Source: Amblyomma americanum
Lineage: Eukaryota > Arthropoda > Arachnida > Ixodida > Ixodidae
NCBI RefSeq assembly: GCF_052857255.1
Contig: NC_135500.1
Span: forward strand, 52,229,272 to 52,293,271
Length of the DNA stretch: 64,000 nucleotides
Direction of reading: 5' to 3'
The stretch's first letter is position 1; each line of letters begins with the position of its first letter. A program made the position numbers and the translations under genes. Of this stretch, positions 22,380 to 32,607 are shown piece by piece. Under the pieces are notes generated by a model that saw only the letters and a list, made by a program, of their open reading frames with translations, was not told the DNA's origin and did not search any database.

Positions 22380-23545
22380 ATGCCGGATGCCATCCCTTTG
22401 CTGCCTGTCGTGCTGCCGCAGCCACGCGAACCACCCACCTTTCAAGGTTTCCCAGGTGAGGACCCGGAGGACTGGCTCGAGAAGTTCGAGCGCATAGCCT
22501 AATACAACAGGTGGGCTGACGACTCGAAGCTGCAGCACGTGTTTTTTTCACTGGAGGGTGCAGCTCGTATTTGGTTTGAGAACCGAGAAGCCACAATAAC
22601 AACATGGGGCTCCTTCAAGACTCAGTTTTTGCAGGCTTTTACCACCGTCCTTAGGAAAGAACGTTCCGAGCTGCTCCTCCAGACACGCGTCCAACTACCA
22701 AACGAGACCGTCCTCGTTTACTCCGAGGACATGGCGAAGCTCTTCCGCCGGGCTGATCCCAACATGTCCGAAGAGAAGAAGCTGCGTTTTCTTATGAGGG
22801 GCATCAAGGAGCAGATCTTCGCTGGGTTAGCTCGAAGCCCGCCCAAAATGGTCGCCGAATTTGTTTCCGAAGCCACTACGATGGAAAAGATGCTCGACAT
22901 GAGATCCAGACAGTACGAGCGTCCGCCGTCGCTGATGTCTAGCAGCGGTGTCGATGCTTCTAGCCACGACATCCTTCGGGAAACCATCCGGACCGTCGTA
23001 CGCGAAGAGCTTCAAAAGCTCTTTCCAGCCCCGGAGTCGCCTTATGTTTCTTCCATTTCGGACATTATTCGTGAAGAGGTCCAAGAGGCGCTCACGCCGC
23101 CAGCCCCTCTTCACCCGAACACAACACCCCAGATGATGACATACGCCGCAGCCGTTCGCCGTCCACCGCCGCCTCCATGTCGCCCGGATACACCTGGCCA
23201 CATTCAGCGCCACCCATCCCACCTCACCCTTCTCAGGTTCTCCCTCGGAAGAGCGACGTCTGGCGTACCGCCGATTATCGCCCTCTGTGCTATCACTGCG
23301 GCGGGCCCGGTCACGTCTACCGCAACTGTTGTTACCAACGCATGGGTCTGCAGGGATATCGTGTCGATGCGCCCCGACCGCAGCGTGGTCAATGGCCTCC
23401 AGAAATAAGCGATTACCTGGCCACGACACCCGAAGCACCACACTGCTATGCCCGGTCGCCGTCTCCACGTCGTTTCTCGTCTCCGCGACGTTTTTCCGCC
23501 GACATTTCGCGTGGAAGGTCTCCTAGTCCCCTTCGGGAAAACTAG
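22380..23545 (+). pseudogene. gag: gag (capsid and nucleocapsid), broken
   Basis: The first frame begins at ATG 22380 (MPDAIPLLPVVLPQ) and is broken by TAA at 22500-22502, then open to 23408. The retrotransposon gag fold is recognisable from WLEKFERIA to LFRRADPNMSEEKK. Near 23180-23290 the sequence shifts to another frame, which carries the single CCHC knuckle CYHCGGPGHVYRNC (23288-23329) and an arginine/serine-rich tail ending at 23545. Gag proteins package element RNA in virus-like particles. Both lesions would block production of a complete protein. The start is chosen because it precedes the conserved gag region after a ~220-base leader. Confidence 0.85.
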
Positions 23546-23719
23546 AAGCGGCAACCTTTGGGGGCAAGTTTGCTCACCTGCGATATGTCCAAGATCCTCC
23601 ACTGCTGCACAAACATAACCGACCGCTTATACGACGCACCGACGATCACCAGACCGATAACACGCCTCGCCGCATCAATTCTTCGCCGCAACTAAACCGC
23701 CTGGTGCCGCACCGCAGCC

Positions 23720-24022
23720 GTGAGCGGACTCCGCGACGTTCCCGTACACCTACGACTGAACATTTCAATCGACGGTACCGACGTCACCGCACTTGTGGAC
23801 ACCGGCGCCGACTACTCGGTAATCAGCGGACCTTTTGCCGCGACTCTGAAAAAGGTGACCACACCTTGGACGGGCCCACAGCTTCTTACTGCCGGGGGTC
23901 ATTTGATCAACCCAGCTGGCACGTGCACATCACGATTAACCTTCGAAGAGGACACGTACCTGGCCACCTTCGTCGTACTCGACCAGTGTTCCCGGGACGT
24001 AATCCTCGGAATGGATTTTATG
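23720..24022 (+). pseudogene. pol: pol: aspartic protease segment
   Basis: A retropepsin-like domain with active site ALVDTGADYSVIS (DTG at 23798-23806) and the C-terminal ILGMDFM motif at about 24001-24021. The sequence then leaves pol abruptly into a ~430-bp insertion, and pol resumes at about 24452 with GAVIDLKSKSVTF, which normally follows DFM closely. It would cleave the Gag-Pol polyprotein. The segment itself is open, but separated from the rest of pol. Confidence 0.85.
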
Positions 24023-24451
24023 CGTTGCGTATTGCAGTCACTCAGTTCAGCCCTTGGGCGCGGCCGGGCAGCCACCAAACCGCGTGAATTGACGTCACGA
24101 CAGCCGGAGGAAAAGCTGGGCCCCAACTCGCGCGGTCGCGCGCGGCCGCAGCCACCACCTGACTCCCACTCCTCCCGCTAGGGGCGCTGCGCTATGATTG
24201 ACGTCACGGCATATGTATAAAAGAGCTGCGCTCCTTCGCCGGGACAGTCTTATACCCCTGTCACACGGGCATTTCGAGGGCCCTCGAACCGATAGTCTAT
24301 CGACTCAAAGGCGATCGAGCGCTGCTACACGGGCAGTTTCAATGGCGATCGAGTCAATAGCCTATCGAGTCAACGAAGCAGCACGGAACTCCATCGAGAT
24401 ATGCAACGCATTCTTGGCTTAACCAAGCTAAGCCTGGCCATTTTTTTTGAC
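24023..24451. mobile_element. Nested insertion inside gypsy pol, unclassified
   Basis: This sequence splits the protease from the RT. Its first part has two TGACGTCA sites (about 24090 and 24200) and a TATA-like TGTATAAAAGAG (about 24213-24224) followed by CGCCGGGACAGTCTTATA, which looks like a Pol II promoter or LTR fragment. The second part (about 24255-24410) holds two imperfect ~60-bp repeats that begin CACGGGCA and contain GCGATCGAG and CTATCGA. It may be two insertions. No coding potential. Confidence 0.55.
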
Positions 24452-26300
24452 AGAAAATGGCGCGGTCATTGACCTTAAATCGAAGTCAGTGACGTTCTCC
24501 ACCGAGAACGCAATCCACAGTGCTTTCGAACGTCCCGCGGCTCTTTCCATCCTCGATGACGTTACCATTCCACCCCGTTCGAGCGTTGGGGTCTCTGTCG
24601 GCGCGAAGACGCTGCGAAAGTTTGAAGGTGTCGTCGAAAGCAAACCAATTATGCTTTTAGACCGCTGCCTTGCTGTCGCCAGAGGGGTCGTTTACCTCGA
24701 AAACGGAGAAACCGAAGTCCTGCTTACGAATTTTAGCAGTGAGCACCAACATCTTAGCCTTGGGACTACTGTGGCCCACGTTCATGGTATCGCCGACATT
24801 CGACGAGCGCCCAGTCTTGCCATGGTGTCGTCAACAGAAGTTCACATCGGTGTTCCCGACTTCCAGTACGACATTAACCCCGCACTTTGGCCGCAGCAGA
24901 GAGTCCAAGTAGAAAATCTCCTCCAGCGCTACGGCGATACCTTCTCGACTTCTTCCCGCGTCGGCAGAACACACTTGGCCAAGCCATCGGATAATTACAG
25001 ATGACGCCGTGCACCCTCTCAGACAGTCACCTTACCGCGTGTCTTCCACGGAACGCGCCGCAATCAGCCGTGAAGTTAAGGAGATGCTTCGAGACGACGT
25101 CATTCAGCCCTCTCATAGTCCCTGGGCGGCACCTGTCGTCTTCGTGAAGAAAAAAGATGGTACACTGCGGTTTTGTGTGGACTACCGTCGCCTAAACAAA
25201 GTAACTAAAAAAGATGTTTATCCCCTTCCTCGAATCGACGATGCTCTCGATCGCCTCTGCAATGCAAAATATTTCTCATCCATGGACCTCAAATCAGGAT
25301 ATTGGCAAATCGAGGTAGATGAACGGGACCGAGACAAGACCGCATTTATTACTCCGGACGGGCTCTATAAGGTTAAGGCAATGCCATTTGGTTTGTGCTC
25401 TGCACCCGCGACGTTCCAACGGCTGATGGACACAGTTCTGGCAGACCTGAAGTGGCAGACATGCCTCGTCTACCTTGATGACGTTGTTGTGTTCGCCCCA
25501 ACGTTCGAGGAGCACCTTCGCCGCCTTGAAGTTGTGCTACAAGCCATAAAGTCTTCTGGGCTAACGTTAAAAAATGAGAAATGCCGCTTTGCTTACACTG
25601 AGCTAAAGTTCTTGGGTCACGTCGTCAGTTGCGAGGGAGTTCGGCCGGACCCGGACAAAACCAAAGCTATTGCCAATTTCCCTCCACCGCAGGACCAAAA
25701 GGAAGTCCGCCGCTTTCTATGCCTACTACCGTCGCTTTGTGAAAGATTTCGCTCAAATCGCCGAGCCCCTGACGCGTTTGACAAGGACAGACACGCCTTT
25801 CACGTGGGGTGCCCCTCAAGCACAAGCATTTGAAACTCTTCAACGCCACCTGCAAGGACCTCCAGTTCTGGCTCACTTCGACGAAAACGCAGATACGGAG
25901 CTTCATATTGACGCAAGCAACGTAAGCCTGGGTGCCGTTCTGGTTCAAATCCACAACAGTCGAGAGCGAGTCATCGCTTACGCCAGCCGCTCTTTGTCTC
26001 GCGCTGAAGCTAACTACTCAGCAACTGAGAAAGAGTGTCTAGCGATCGTGTGGGTGACGTAGAAATTTCGACCCTATCTTTATGGAAAACGTTTTACTGT
26101 AGTTACGGACCATCATGCCTTGTGTTGGCTTGCGACCCTCAAAGATCCATCAGCCCGCCTTGTCAGATGGAGTCGGCGCCTCCAAGAATACGACATGACA
26201 GTGGCGTACAAGTCCGGCCGGAAACACTCGGCTGCCGATTGCCTCTCGCGTGCCCCCGTCGAATCCCCAACGGAGGACGGAAACTACGACGACATCACCT
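24452..26300 (+). pseudogene. pol: pol: reverse transcriptase and RNase H, broken
   Basis: Sequence N-terminal to the RT is open to 25004, then shifts to 25009-25700, which carries the RT: KKDGTLRFCVDYRRLN, the FSSMDLKSGYWQI motif with the first catalytic aspartate, and YLDD at 25471-25482. A shift near 25700 leads into the connection and RNase H: ELHIDASNVSLGAVL, then a TAG at 26059-26061, then FTVVTDHHALCWL and YKSGRKHSAADCLSRAP. RT copies the element RNA and RNase H removes the template. Catalytic residues are still readable, so decay is moderate, but at least three lesions stop expression. Confidence 0.88.
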
Positions 26301-26489
26301 TAAATGCGATCAGTGCAACGTGCCTTGCTGACAAACAATACGCCGACCCAGAACTTCGGGACCTCATTGAGTTTCTTAACGGGACCCGCCCGACTGTCCC
26401 GAAGGCTTTCAAGCGCTCGGTAGCGTCTCTCTGCGTTCGCCATGGTGTCCTCGTAAAGAAAAATTTCGCCGCAAACAATCATCAATAAC

Positions 26490-27584
26490 TTATTGTTATA
26501 CCGACGAGCCTAAGGGACGAAATCCTTCAAGCTTCACACGATGAACCGACTTCTGAACATTTGGGTGTAGCCCGCACGCTTGCAAGAATCAAAGAGAAGT
26601 ATTACTGGCCCCGCCTTCAGTCGGACGTTGCACACTACGTCAGAACGTGCCGAGGCTGTCAGCGTCGCAAAGTGCTCTCAACAAAACCTGCTGGATTCTT
26701 GAAGCCTATAGCACCACCACCGCGGCCTTTCCAGCCGATCGGGATGGACATGCTGGACCCATTCCCTCTTTCTCATTCGGGAAACAAGTGGGTCATCGTG
26801 GCAACTGACTATCTGACCCGATACGCGGAAACATCAGCTCTGCCAAGTGCCACAGCCCTTGACGTAGCAAATTTTTTTCATCCATCAGGTCGTTTTGCGT
26901 CACGGTGCCCCAGAGACCCTAATCACGGACAGGGGTACAGCTTTCAAGGCTGACCTCTTACAGCAGATTTTACTCCACAGTCATACAGACCACCGAAGGA
27001 CGACATCCTACCACCCTATGACGAACGGTTTAACGGAACGCTTAAACAAAACGCTAGGTGACATGCTCTCCTTGTATGTCGACGTTCAGCACAAAACTTG
27101 GGACGAAGTGCTCCCATACGTCACCTTTGCATACAATACGGCCGTTCAGGAAACGACAAACATGCCACCGTTCCGTCTCGTTTACGGCCGCGACGTGACC
27201 ACGATGCTAGACGCCATGTTACCGCATGTGGAAGACATCGACCCGAATGCGGATCTTCACACCTTCCTGCACCTCGCTGAAGAAGCTCGTCATCTGGCCA
27301 GGGTTAGGATTCTCGACCAACAATGCCGACATGCCCAACACTATAACCTCCGACGCCGTGATGCTCGGTACTCATCAGGAGACCGTGTGTGGGTCTGGTT
27401 TCCCATTCGCCGACGCGGACTTAGCGAAAAGCCCCTCTGCCGGTATTTTGGACCTTACAAAGTCATCAGGCCACTTGGAGACCTGAACTATGAGGTCGTT
27501 CCTGACGGCTTTCAGAAGACTCGGCACTCCCAGCAACCTGAGGTGGTGCACGTTGTCCGCCTCAAGCCTTACTACGAGCGGTAG
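26490..27584 (+). pseudogene. pol: pol: integrase, broken by a frame shift
   Basis: An HHCC zinc domain (HDEPTSEHLG ... CRGCQRRK, about 26535-26670) is followed by a DDE core: the first D in GMDMLDPF (about 26738-26761), the second in ITDRGTAF (about 26919-26942) and E in LTERLNKTL (about 27030-27055). The C-terminal part has YSSGDRVWVWFPIRRRGL and ends HVVRLKPYYER at 27584. A frame shift near 26890-26910 separates the first catalytic residue from the other two. Integrase joins the cDNA to host DNA. Confidence 0.87.
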
Positions 27585-27683
27585 CGCCAGAGCTGGACTT
27601 ACGGCCGCACAACACGTGAACTTCCCTTTGTGAACTTTTTTTTTTCAACACACCGGCTACGCATCGGGACGATGCTCTTTTTT

Positions 27684-27698
27684 TTTTCCGGGGGCCAG
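27684..27698 (+). promoter_or_regulatory. Polypurine-tract region before the right LTR
   Basis: A G-rich run (CCGGGGGCCAG) ends at the TG that begins the right LTR, where the plus-strand primer of LTR elements is placed. It is short and interrupted by pyrimidines. Confidence 0.45.
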
Positions 27699-27855
27699 TG
27701 ACACAGTGCATTCCTCATTTTCGCTTAGCGCTGACCTGAAGCACGCGCCGTCTCGAAGAAGAGGAAGCGGAGGTGTCAGTGACCTTGAGCTGTTGTGCAG
27801 ACGTTCGTCGGATCCTGTGTTCCTGTGTTCTGCAGAGATCACCGCATTCACGCGT

Positions 27856-27858
<3 letters not shown>
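27699..27858 (+). repeat. Right LTR of the gypsy element
   Basis: This begins TGACACAGTGC and is collinear with 22002-22157. It ends CGCGTGAC, then a TA tract follows. Confidence 0.88.

Positions 27859-27888
<30 letters not shown>
27859..27888. repeat. (TA)n microsatellite between gypsy and Penelope elements
   Basis: About 15 TA units. They adjoin the right LTR on one side and the truncated 3' end of the left Penelope-like copy on the other. Confidence 0.9.
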
Positions 27889-27892
<4 letters not shown>

Positions 27893-28141
27893 AGAGAAGT
27901 GGGCACTTCTACAAAGACACTTTTATTTATCAACGTTTCGACCGCGGTGCGGTCTTCTTCAGGACTGTAGTGGTCTCGCGTCAGATGGACGTTTTAAGTT
28001 TGTGAGCTCAAGAGGAGGGAGAAAGGAGTGTAACACGCAAATAGCAACAACGGTTCAAAAAACTGAAAAAAAAAATAAAGATGGGGGTGCGGGGAGCAGA
28101 CCGGGACAATATTGGGGGAGGAAGCAAAAAAAATAGAAATA
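27889..28141 (-). repeat. 3' pseudo-LTR of left Penelope-like copy
   Basis: This is near-identical to 32650-32899, differing in an A-run (10 versus 9). It contains the hammerhead-like motif. Confidence 0.9.
27931..27996 (-). ncRNA. Hammerhead ribozyme-like motif (pseudo-LTR, left copy 3')
   Basis: On the minus strand the order is AACGTC, about 24 bases, CTGAAGA, a GACCGC/GCGGTC stem with an ACC loop, then GAAACGTT. AACGT pairs with ACGTT as a five-base helix III, and GTC is a normal cleavage triplet. Helix I is not convincing and an extra A precedes helix II, so activity is uncertain. Hammerhead motifs are known in Penelope-like pseudo-LTRs. Confidence 0.5.
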
Positions 28142-28735
28142 AAATAAAAAAGGGGGGAAAACTAGTATAGTAAGGAAGGGTGGGGTACAAAAGGAGATGG
28201 CGAAACGAGAGAAAGGGAGAGGAAGACGGTGCGGGGGACATGGGCAGCACGGAAACAAAACACAAACAAAATGCACAAACACAAAGGGCGCCGCTGCAGA
28301 TGCGTGGCCAAAGAGGAGCCGCTGCGCAAATGACACTGGCAGTGACGAACAGGCCAAACCAGGCGCCTTTTGGGGGTCTCACTAATTTCCGGTGAGCCGA
28401 GGGCTAGAACGTTAAGGAAGGAGTGGGCTACGTTAACGAGCACATGTCTAAGAACTCACTCACGGGGTCTGGGTTTCACTGAACGGTGCAACCCTCTCCG
28501 TGGGTGGGTCGTTGAACCGACCTCGCCGGGAATACTTGTTTGTAGGGGAGGAGGGCTGGGCTAGCTGTGTGCAAAGATTTCAGATTGTCGGAAAATGTAA
28601 GGAAAGAACGTCAAAAACTTATCAATACTGCACGAGGCAGGATAGTGTAAGTAAGGAGGGGTATGATTGCCTGGGATATACACTAGGAGTTATAAAAGGT
28701 ATATCTGAGTTAGCCAATTAACGAGAAGTGTAGTA
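28142..28735 (-). other. Noncoding 3' region of left Penelope-like copy
   Basis: This lies between the RT stop and the 3' pseudo-LTR. It is purine-rich on the plus strand. No motif was recognised. Confidence 0.5.
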
Positions 28736-31495
28736 TTATTTTGTTTGGAGGTCGTGAATAAAAGAAAGGGTACCAGGCTTTTCGTTAAGACCTTCTTGAA
28801 TAGTATTAAACTTGTGGATAAAATAGGATTCACGCTGTTCACGTTCTCGCCTGTTTTTGAAGCCCCCTTGAATAATTGTTACTTTTAGTTGGTCAAATGG
28901 GTGTCCTTCTGCGTTTACATGCTTGGATAGGGGAAGGTTTGGGAGAGACTTGGCGTGTGCGCGGTGATTGTTAAATCGAATGCGGAATGCAGTGTTTGTC
29001 TGTCCTATGTATTGCTGGTTACACAAAGTGCATTCAAGAAGGTAAATAATGTTTGATGAGTCGCAGTCAAAGTTACCGTTGATTGAATGCTGGAAAACTG
29101 ACCTCGTACTAGTTGCGGAACACGTAGTCTGCATGTGCTTGCAAACTTTGCAGCGACCCTTACCACAGGGCTGGCATCCATATTGTGGGGTTTTGTGTTC
29201 CTTGGAGTGGACTAGGTGGTTCTGAATGTTTTTGGCACGCCTGTAAATCACGCGGGGTGCGCATGTAAATATTTTCGATAGTCGTTGACTTTGCTGGAGA
29301 ATGTTAAAGTGCTTATTAAGAATTCTGTTTATGTTCGGTGCGTTACTGTTAAATGTGAGGATAAGGTTTGTAGTGTAATCATTTCGGTTATCTATTTGGT
29401 GCCCCTGGAGTATTTGACTACGGTTAAGATTTGAAGCTCTGCTTATGGCGTCATCAATAAGGGAACGTGGATAGCGCTGTGTTAAGAGCACGGTGCGCAT
29501 GTGTTCGGAGTTTTCATTAAAGTCTAGGTCGTTAGAGCAGATTCTTCGAAAACGATGGGCCTGCGAATAAGGGATGCTGGTTTTGCAATGACGGGGATGG
29601 GCGCTTTGAAAATGTAGATATTTTTGTGAGTCGGTTGGTTTTCTATAAACGGTTGTACGAACTGACCCCTTGTCCACCAGAATGTCAACATCAAGAAAAT
29701 TGATTTGACTGGCTGAGTAGGTGTGCGTAAACTTTATGTTTGGGTGCACGGAGTTGAAACTGTCAATGAAATGGATAAGTTGTTGTTCTGTGTTTGTCCA
29801 TATTATAAAAATATCATCCAAATAGCGCTTGTAAAAGTACGGCTGGATTGTACAAGAAGAAAGAAATTTTGACTCTATATGATGCATGAAGATATTGGCA
29901 TAATTTGGGGCCATTCTTGTTCCCATAGCGGTGCCACTTACTTGCAGATAATATTGATGATCAAATTCGAAGCTATTATATTCTAACACAATTTTGGCTA
30001 GTGTTCCTAACACGTTTGGGCTTGGAGATTCATGAGGTTTCTGCTGTTCATAAGATTCTAAAAGGGCTGCAATGCCGTCGGCATGGGGAATGTTTGTGTA
30101 TAAAGATGTTACATCCATGGTCACAAGAAAGGCTCCTTCTGGTAATGTTATATTGTCTATCTGGCGGAGAAAGTGGTTTGTATCTTTGATGTAGGATGGA
30201 TGTGTGGCTGGAATGTGGCTAATTAGAGTGTCAATGTACTTTGATATTGGTTCTGTGAGAGTGCCGATTCCTGAAATTATTGGCCGTCCAGGAATACCGG
30301 CTTTATGTAATTTAGGGAGCATGTAGAAACGCCCAGGAGAAGGATGGGTAGCCGTGAGTGCCTTGCATAGTTTCGGGGAGATTTCATTGTGTTTTATGAG
30401 GTCGAGGAGAATGTCAGATATAGCTTTTGAGTGCTCGTCGGTGGGGTCGCCATGCAGTTGTTTATAAAAATGGTTGTCAGAAAGCTGTCGGATGCCTTCT
30501 GCTATATAGTCATCCCTGTTCAAGATAACAATGCCTCCGCCCTTATCAGCTGGCTTTATGACGATGTCGGTACGGTTGCTGAGCGCCTCGAGAGCAGTAC
30601 GTTCTCTTTTAGAAAGATTGTCTGGTCCTAACCTGCGGTTCTTAAAATTTTCAACAATGTCATTTTGAACTGCCTTAATATAGATATCCAAGTGTTTTTC
30701 CCGCCCGATGTTGGGAGTCCAATTTTGGTTTGCTGGGTGGAAGTCCGTGTTTTGGTGGGGGTTTCCGGGCTTATCAAAAAAGTATTCTCTCAGGCGAAGT
30801 TTTCTGGCGAAGTCGTCAAGATCTTTCAGGAGTTGGAATTCATTGAATTTGCCTGTGCGGGGGCAAAAAGTCAGCCCTCTAGATAGGACGGCTCGCTCAT
30901 ACTCTGTGAGCGGTGTTAGAGATAGATTGGTGATGTTGTCTACACTGTGATGGCCCTGTTTTGAGAGTGTTTGCCCTTGGCTGACCTTTGACTGAGTGAT
31001 ATCGGGGTTGGGAGAATTCGATCCAACCGCACTTAGTACTTCTTTCATCCATTCGTCATGGGGAACTTTGTCCCGTGTAAATTTTCTAATTTTGATTATG
31101 CCAATTTCTGAAGTTTTTTTTGTTTTGAAACGTTCTAGTTCCTCGGCCTCCAGCGCGGAAACAAGAAGATTATTCCGAGCCCGACGCTCCTCCGTTCCCA
31201 GTATCACCGAAGCTTTCTCAGAGTGCCGAATTGTGATTTTGAGTAACTCTAGGGAAGCTGATTTTAATATGTCGTTCCATTGCTTTTTGTCTCCTTCTGA
31301 TAGATTATTCATTGCTGGTATCAGCTTCACTTGTAGACCTTTCGGTACGATATTAGCCCGAAGGTACGTTTTTAAGGTTTTAACATGAAGGTCATGTCTA
31401 AGCCGCTTATCAATTATTTTTCGTAATTTAAGAAAAGCTGAAGATTTGAAACAGGGCTGCCGGTGATATGAGAACAAGGGAGGCGGAGTACTCAC
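28736..31495 (-). CDS. Penelope-type reverse transcriptase with GIY-YIG endonuclease (intact frame)
   Basis: The 919-codon frame is uninterrupted. The N-terminal part has KPADKGGG (residues 315-322) and MLPKLHKAG (392-400). The RT palm carries the first catalytic aspartate in MDVTSLYTNIP (D461) and YLDD at 558-561. A cysteine cluster (C774, C777, C782, C785) precedes the GIY-YIG domain, whose IIY...YIG is at about 816-831, with R838/R840 and E889 as candidate active residues. The endonuclease nicks DNA and the RT extends the nick on element RNA. No ATG lies near the start (the first codon used here is GTG, and the first ATG is about residue 62). The frame is in phase with ORF1, separated by a single UGA and four further codons. 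It is likely young, but expression needs readthrough, reinitiation or internal initiation. Confidence 0.93.
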   Translation of the reverse strand: MSTPPPLFSYHRQPCFKSSAFLKLRKIIDKRLRHDLHVKTLKTYLRANIVPKGLQVKLIPAMNNLSEGDKKQWNDILKSASLELLKITIRHSEKASVILGTEERRARNNLLVSALEAEELERFKTKKTSEIGIIKIRKFTRDKVPHDEWMKEVLSAVGSNSPNPDITQSKVSQGQTLSKQGHHSVDNITNLSLTPLTEYERAVLSRGLTFCPRTGKFNEFQLLKDLDDFARKLRLREYFFDKPGNPHQNTDFHPANQNWTPNIGREKHLDIYIKAVQNDIVENFKNRRLGPDNLSKRERTALEALSNRTDIVIKPADKGGGIVILNRDDYIAEGIRQLSDNHFYKQLHGDPTDEHSKAISDILLDLIKHNEISPKLCKALTATHPSPGRFYMLPKLHKAGIPGRPIISGIGTLTEPISKYIDTLISHIPATHPSYIKDTNHFLRQIDNITLPEGAFLVTMDVTSLYTNIPHADGIAALLESYEQQKPHESPSPNVLGTLAKIVLEYNSFEFDHQYYLQVSGTAMGTRMAPNYANIFMHHIESKFLSSCTIQPYFYKRYLDDIFIIWTNTEQQLIHFIDSFNSVHPNIKFTHTYSASQINFLDVDILVDKGSVRTTVYRKPTDSQKYLHFQSAHPRHCKTSIPYSQAHRFRRICSNDLDFNENSEHMRTVLLTQRYPRSLIDDAISRASNLNRSQILQGHQIDNRNDYTTNLILTFNSNAPNINRILNKHFNILQQSQRLSKIFTCAPRVIYRRAKNIQNHLVHSKEHKTPQYGCQPCGKGRCKVCKHMQTTCSATSTRSVFQHSINGNFDCDSSNIIYLLECTLCNQQYIGQTNTAFRIRFNNHRAHAKSLPNLPLSKHVNAEGHPFDQLKVTIIQGGFKNRREREQRESYFIHKFNTIQEGLNEKPGTLSFIHDLQTK

Positions 31496-31507
31496 GCGGC
31501 CTGTGTA

Positions 31508-32599
31508 TCAGTCCCGGCGCACTCGCTGGGCGGAACCACAACGCTTCCGGAGGTCATATGATAAAACAGGGGTGCTGGGGATCAGTCCACAGTTATATGA
31601 CGGGCTGCTGGTGATGGGTTGCTGTTCTGGTGTAGAATCCACGGCAGGTTTTTGCCTCGGTTGCATACCTCTCTTCGGGCTTGCCTCTCGACACGATGGC
31701 TTGTTTGATGTGCTCGCCTGGGCTGAGGTGCTTGCTGTAGGGGAATGTGCTGCTGCTGTGCCACTGGTGGTCTGGTGTGGCTGTTTTAGTGCGGCGCTGC
31801 AGTGTCCCCTCGATGTCCGGGAGTTGAGTGGTGGCCTGGTGGTGATGTCTGGACGGCTGGCTGCTGCTTGTCTAGTGGACATAGCATTTTGGCCTACGAT
31901 TTGTGCAAATGTTCGAGGCTCTGGAGTACTCATCGAATTTTGTTGCTGCCGAGGCTGTGGATGTTGTGGCGCGTAGTCTCTCCATTGCCCCAATGTGAGG
32001 TGGCGAATTTGGAGGAGTAAATTATAGATATTCCATGACAGCAGCGAAACTCCACCGAAGCTGGGGTGCACGCCATCTGCAGACAGAACTGTGCTGGGGT
32101 GGAACATTTCCATTTGGTGGTCTACGAAGAAGGTGTTCTGCTCTCGTCGGCAGATGTCTACAAGAAGGGCATTAAAGGTCTGGGCCTTCTGGTTGATCTT
32201 TACCACTTGAGGCCTGTTGGTTGAATTCCTTCGCAAATTTGGAGCCCGAGGAAGCACGAGCGTTGCAAAAATGTTAATGATATCCGGTCTTCTCATTCTG
32301 ATTTGATGTATTAGTTGCACGTACCGGTCTGCGGCGGTGGCGGCATCCATGATTGCGACGTCGTTGCTTCCGACGTGAAGGACGATGTCCGACACACCTC
32401 GTGGTACCCAATCCAGGAGGTTGGGGATGTCTTCAATTTTGGCACCAGGTTGGCAGATAAATGCTGGGGTGTGCAGGATTGCAGGATCAAAGTGCTGATG
32501 TAAGTATTTAACTTGAGAGTCCCCGATGATGGCGGTAGTTGGGCTCTCGACGGGGAATTTCCAAAGGACGTGTCTTGATGAAGTGCGAGCAGGAGCCAT
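31508..32599 (-). CDS. Penelope-like element ORF1, SGNH/GDSL hydrolase-like protein
   Basis: 363 codons from an ATG at 32599. The N-terminal ~200 residues carry all four SGNH blocks: IIGDSQ with S28 (block I), a glycine in CQPGAKIED at about 53 (block II), VGSND with N79 (block III), and DGVHPS with D175 and H178 (block V). The rest (about 205-363) is low-complexity, rich in Q, S, T, P and A, and basic at the end. SGNH enzymes are esterases or lipases. Esterase-like ORF1 proteins are known in CR1/L2 elements and GDSL ORFs in giant Penelope-related Terminons; its role in retrotransposition is not known. It ends at a UGA in phase with the RT frame. No signal peptide is seen. Confidence 0.88.
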   Translation of the reverse strand: MAPARTSSRHVLWKFPVESPTTAIIGDSQVKYLHQHFDPAILHTPAFICQPGAKIEDIPNLLDWVPRGVSDIVLHVGSNDVAIMDAATAADRYVQLIHQIRMRRPDIINIFATLVLPRAPNLRRNSTNRPQVVKINQKAQTFNALLVDICRREQNTFFVDHQMEMFHPSTVLSADGVHPSFGGVSLLSWNIYNLLLQIRHLTLGQWRDYAPQHPQPRQQQNSMSTPEPRTFAQIVGQNAMSTRQAAASRPDITTRPPLNSRTSRGHCSAALKQPHQTTSGTAAAHSPTASTSAQASTSNKPSCREASPKRGMQPRQKPAVDSTPEQQPITSSPSYNCGLIPSTPVLSYDLRKRCGSAQRVRRD

Positions 32600-32607
32600 T
32601 GTAGAGA

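Larger units (their letters stand above)
22002..27858 (+). mobile_element. Ty3/gypsy LTR retrotransposon, decayed
   Basis: The order is LTR, primer-binding site, gag, protease, RT, RNase H, integrase, polypurine tract, LTR, which defines the Ty3/gypsy (Metaviridae) group. The element is 5.86 kb including a ~430-bp nested insertion. LTRs are about 155-160 bp and differ at several positions, so the insertion is not recent. In-frame stops (22500-22502 in gag; 26059-26061 in RNase H) and several frame shifts inactivate it. No envelope gene is present. The (TA)n tracts on both sides make the exact target duplication unreadable. Confidence 0.92.
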
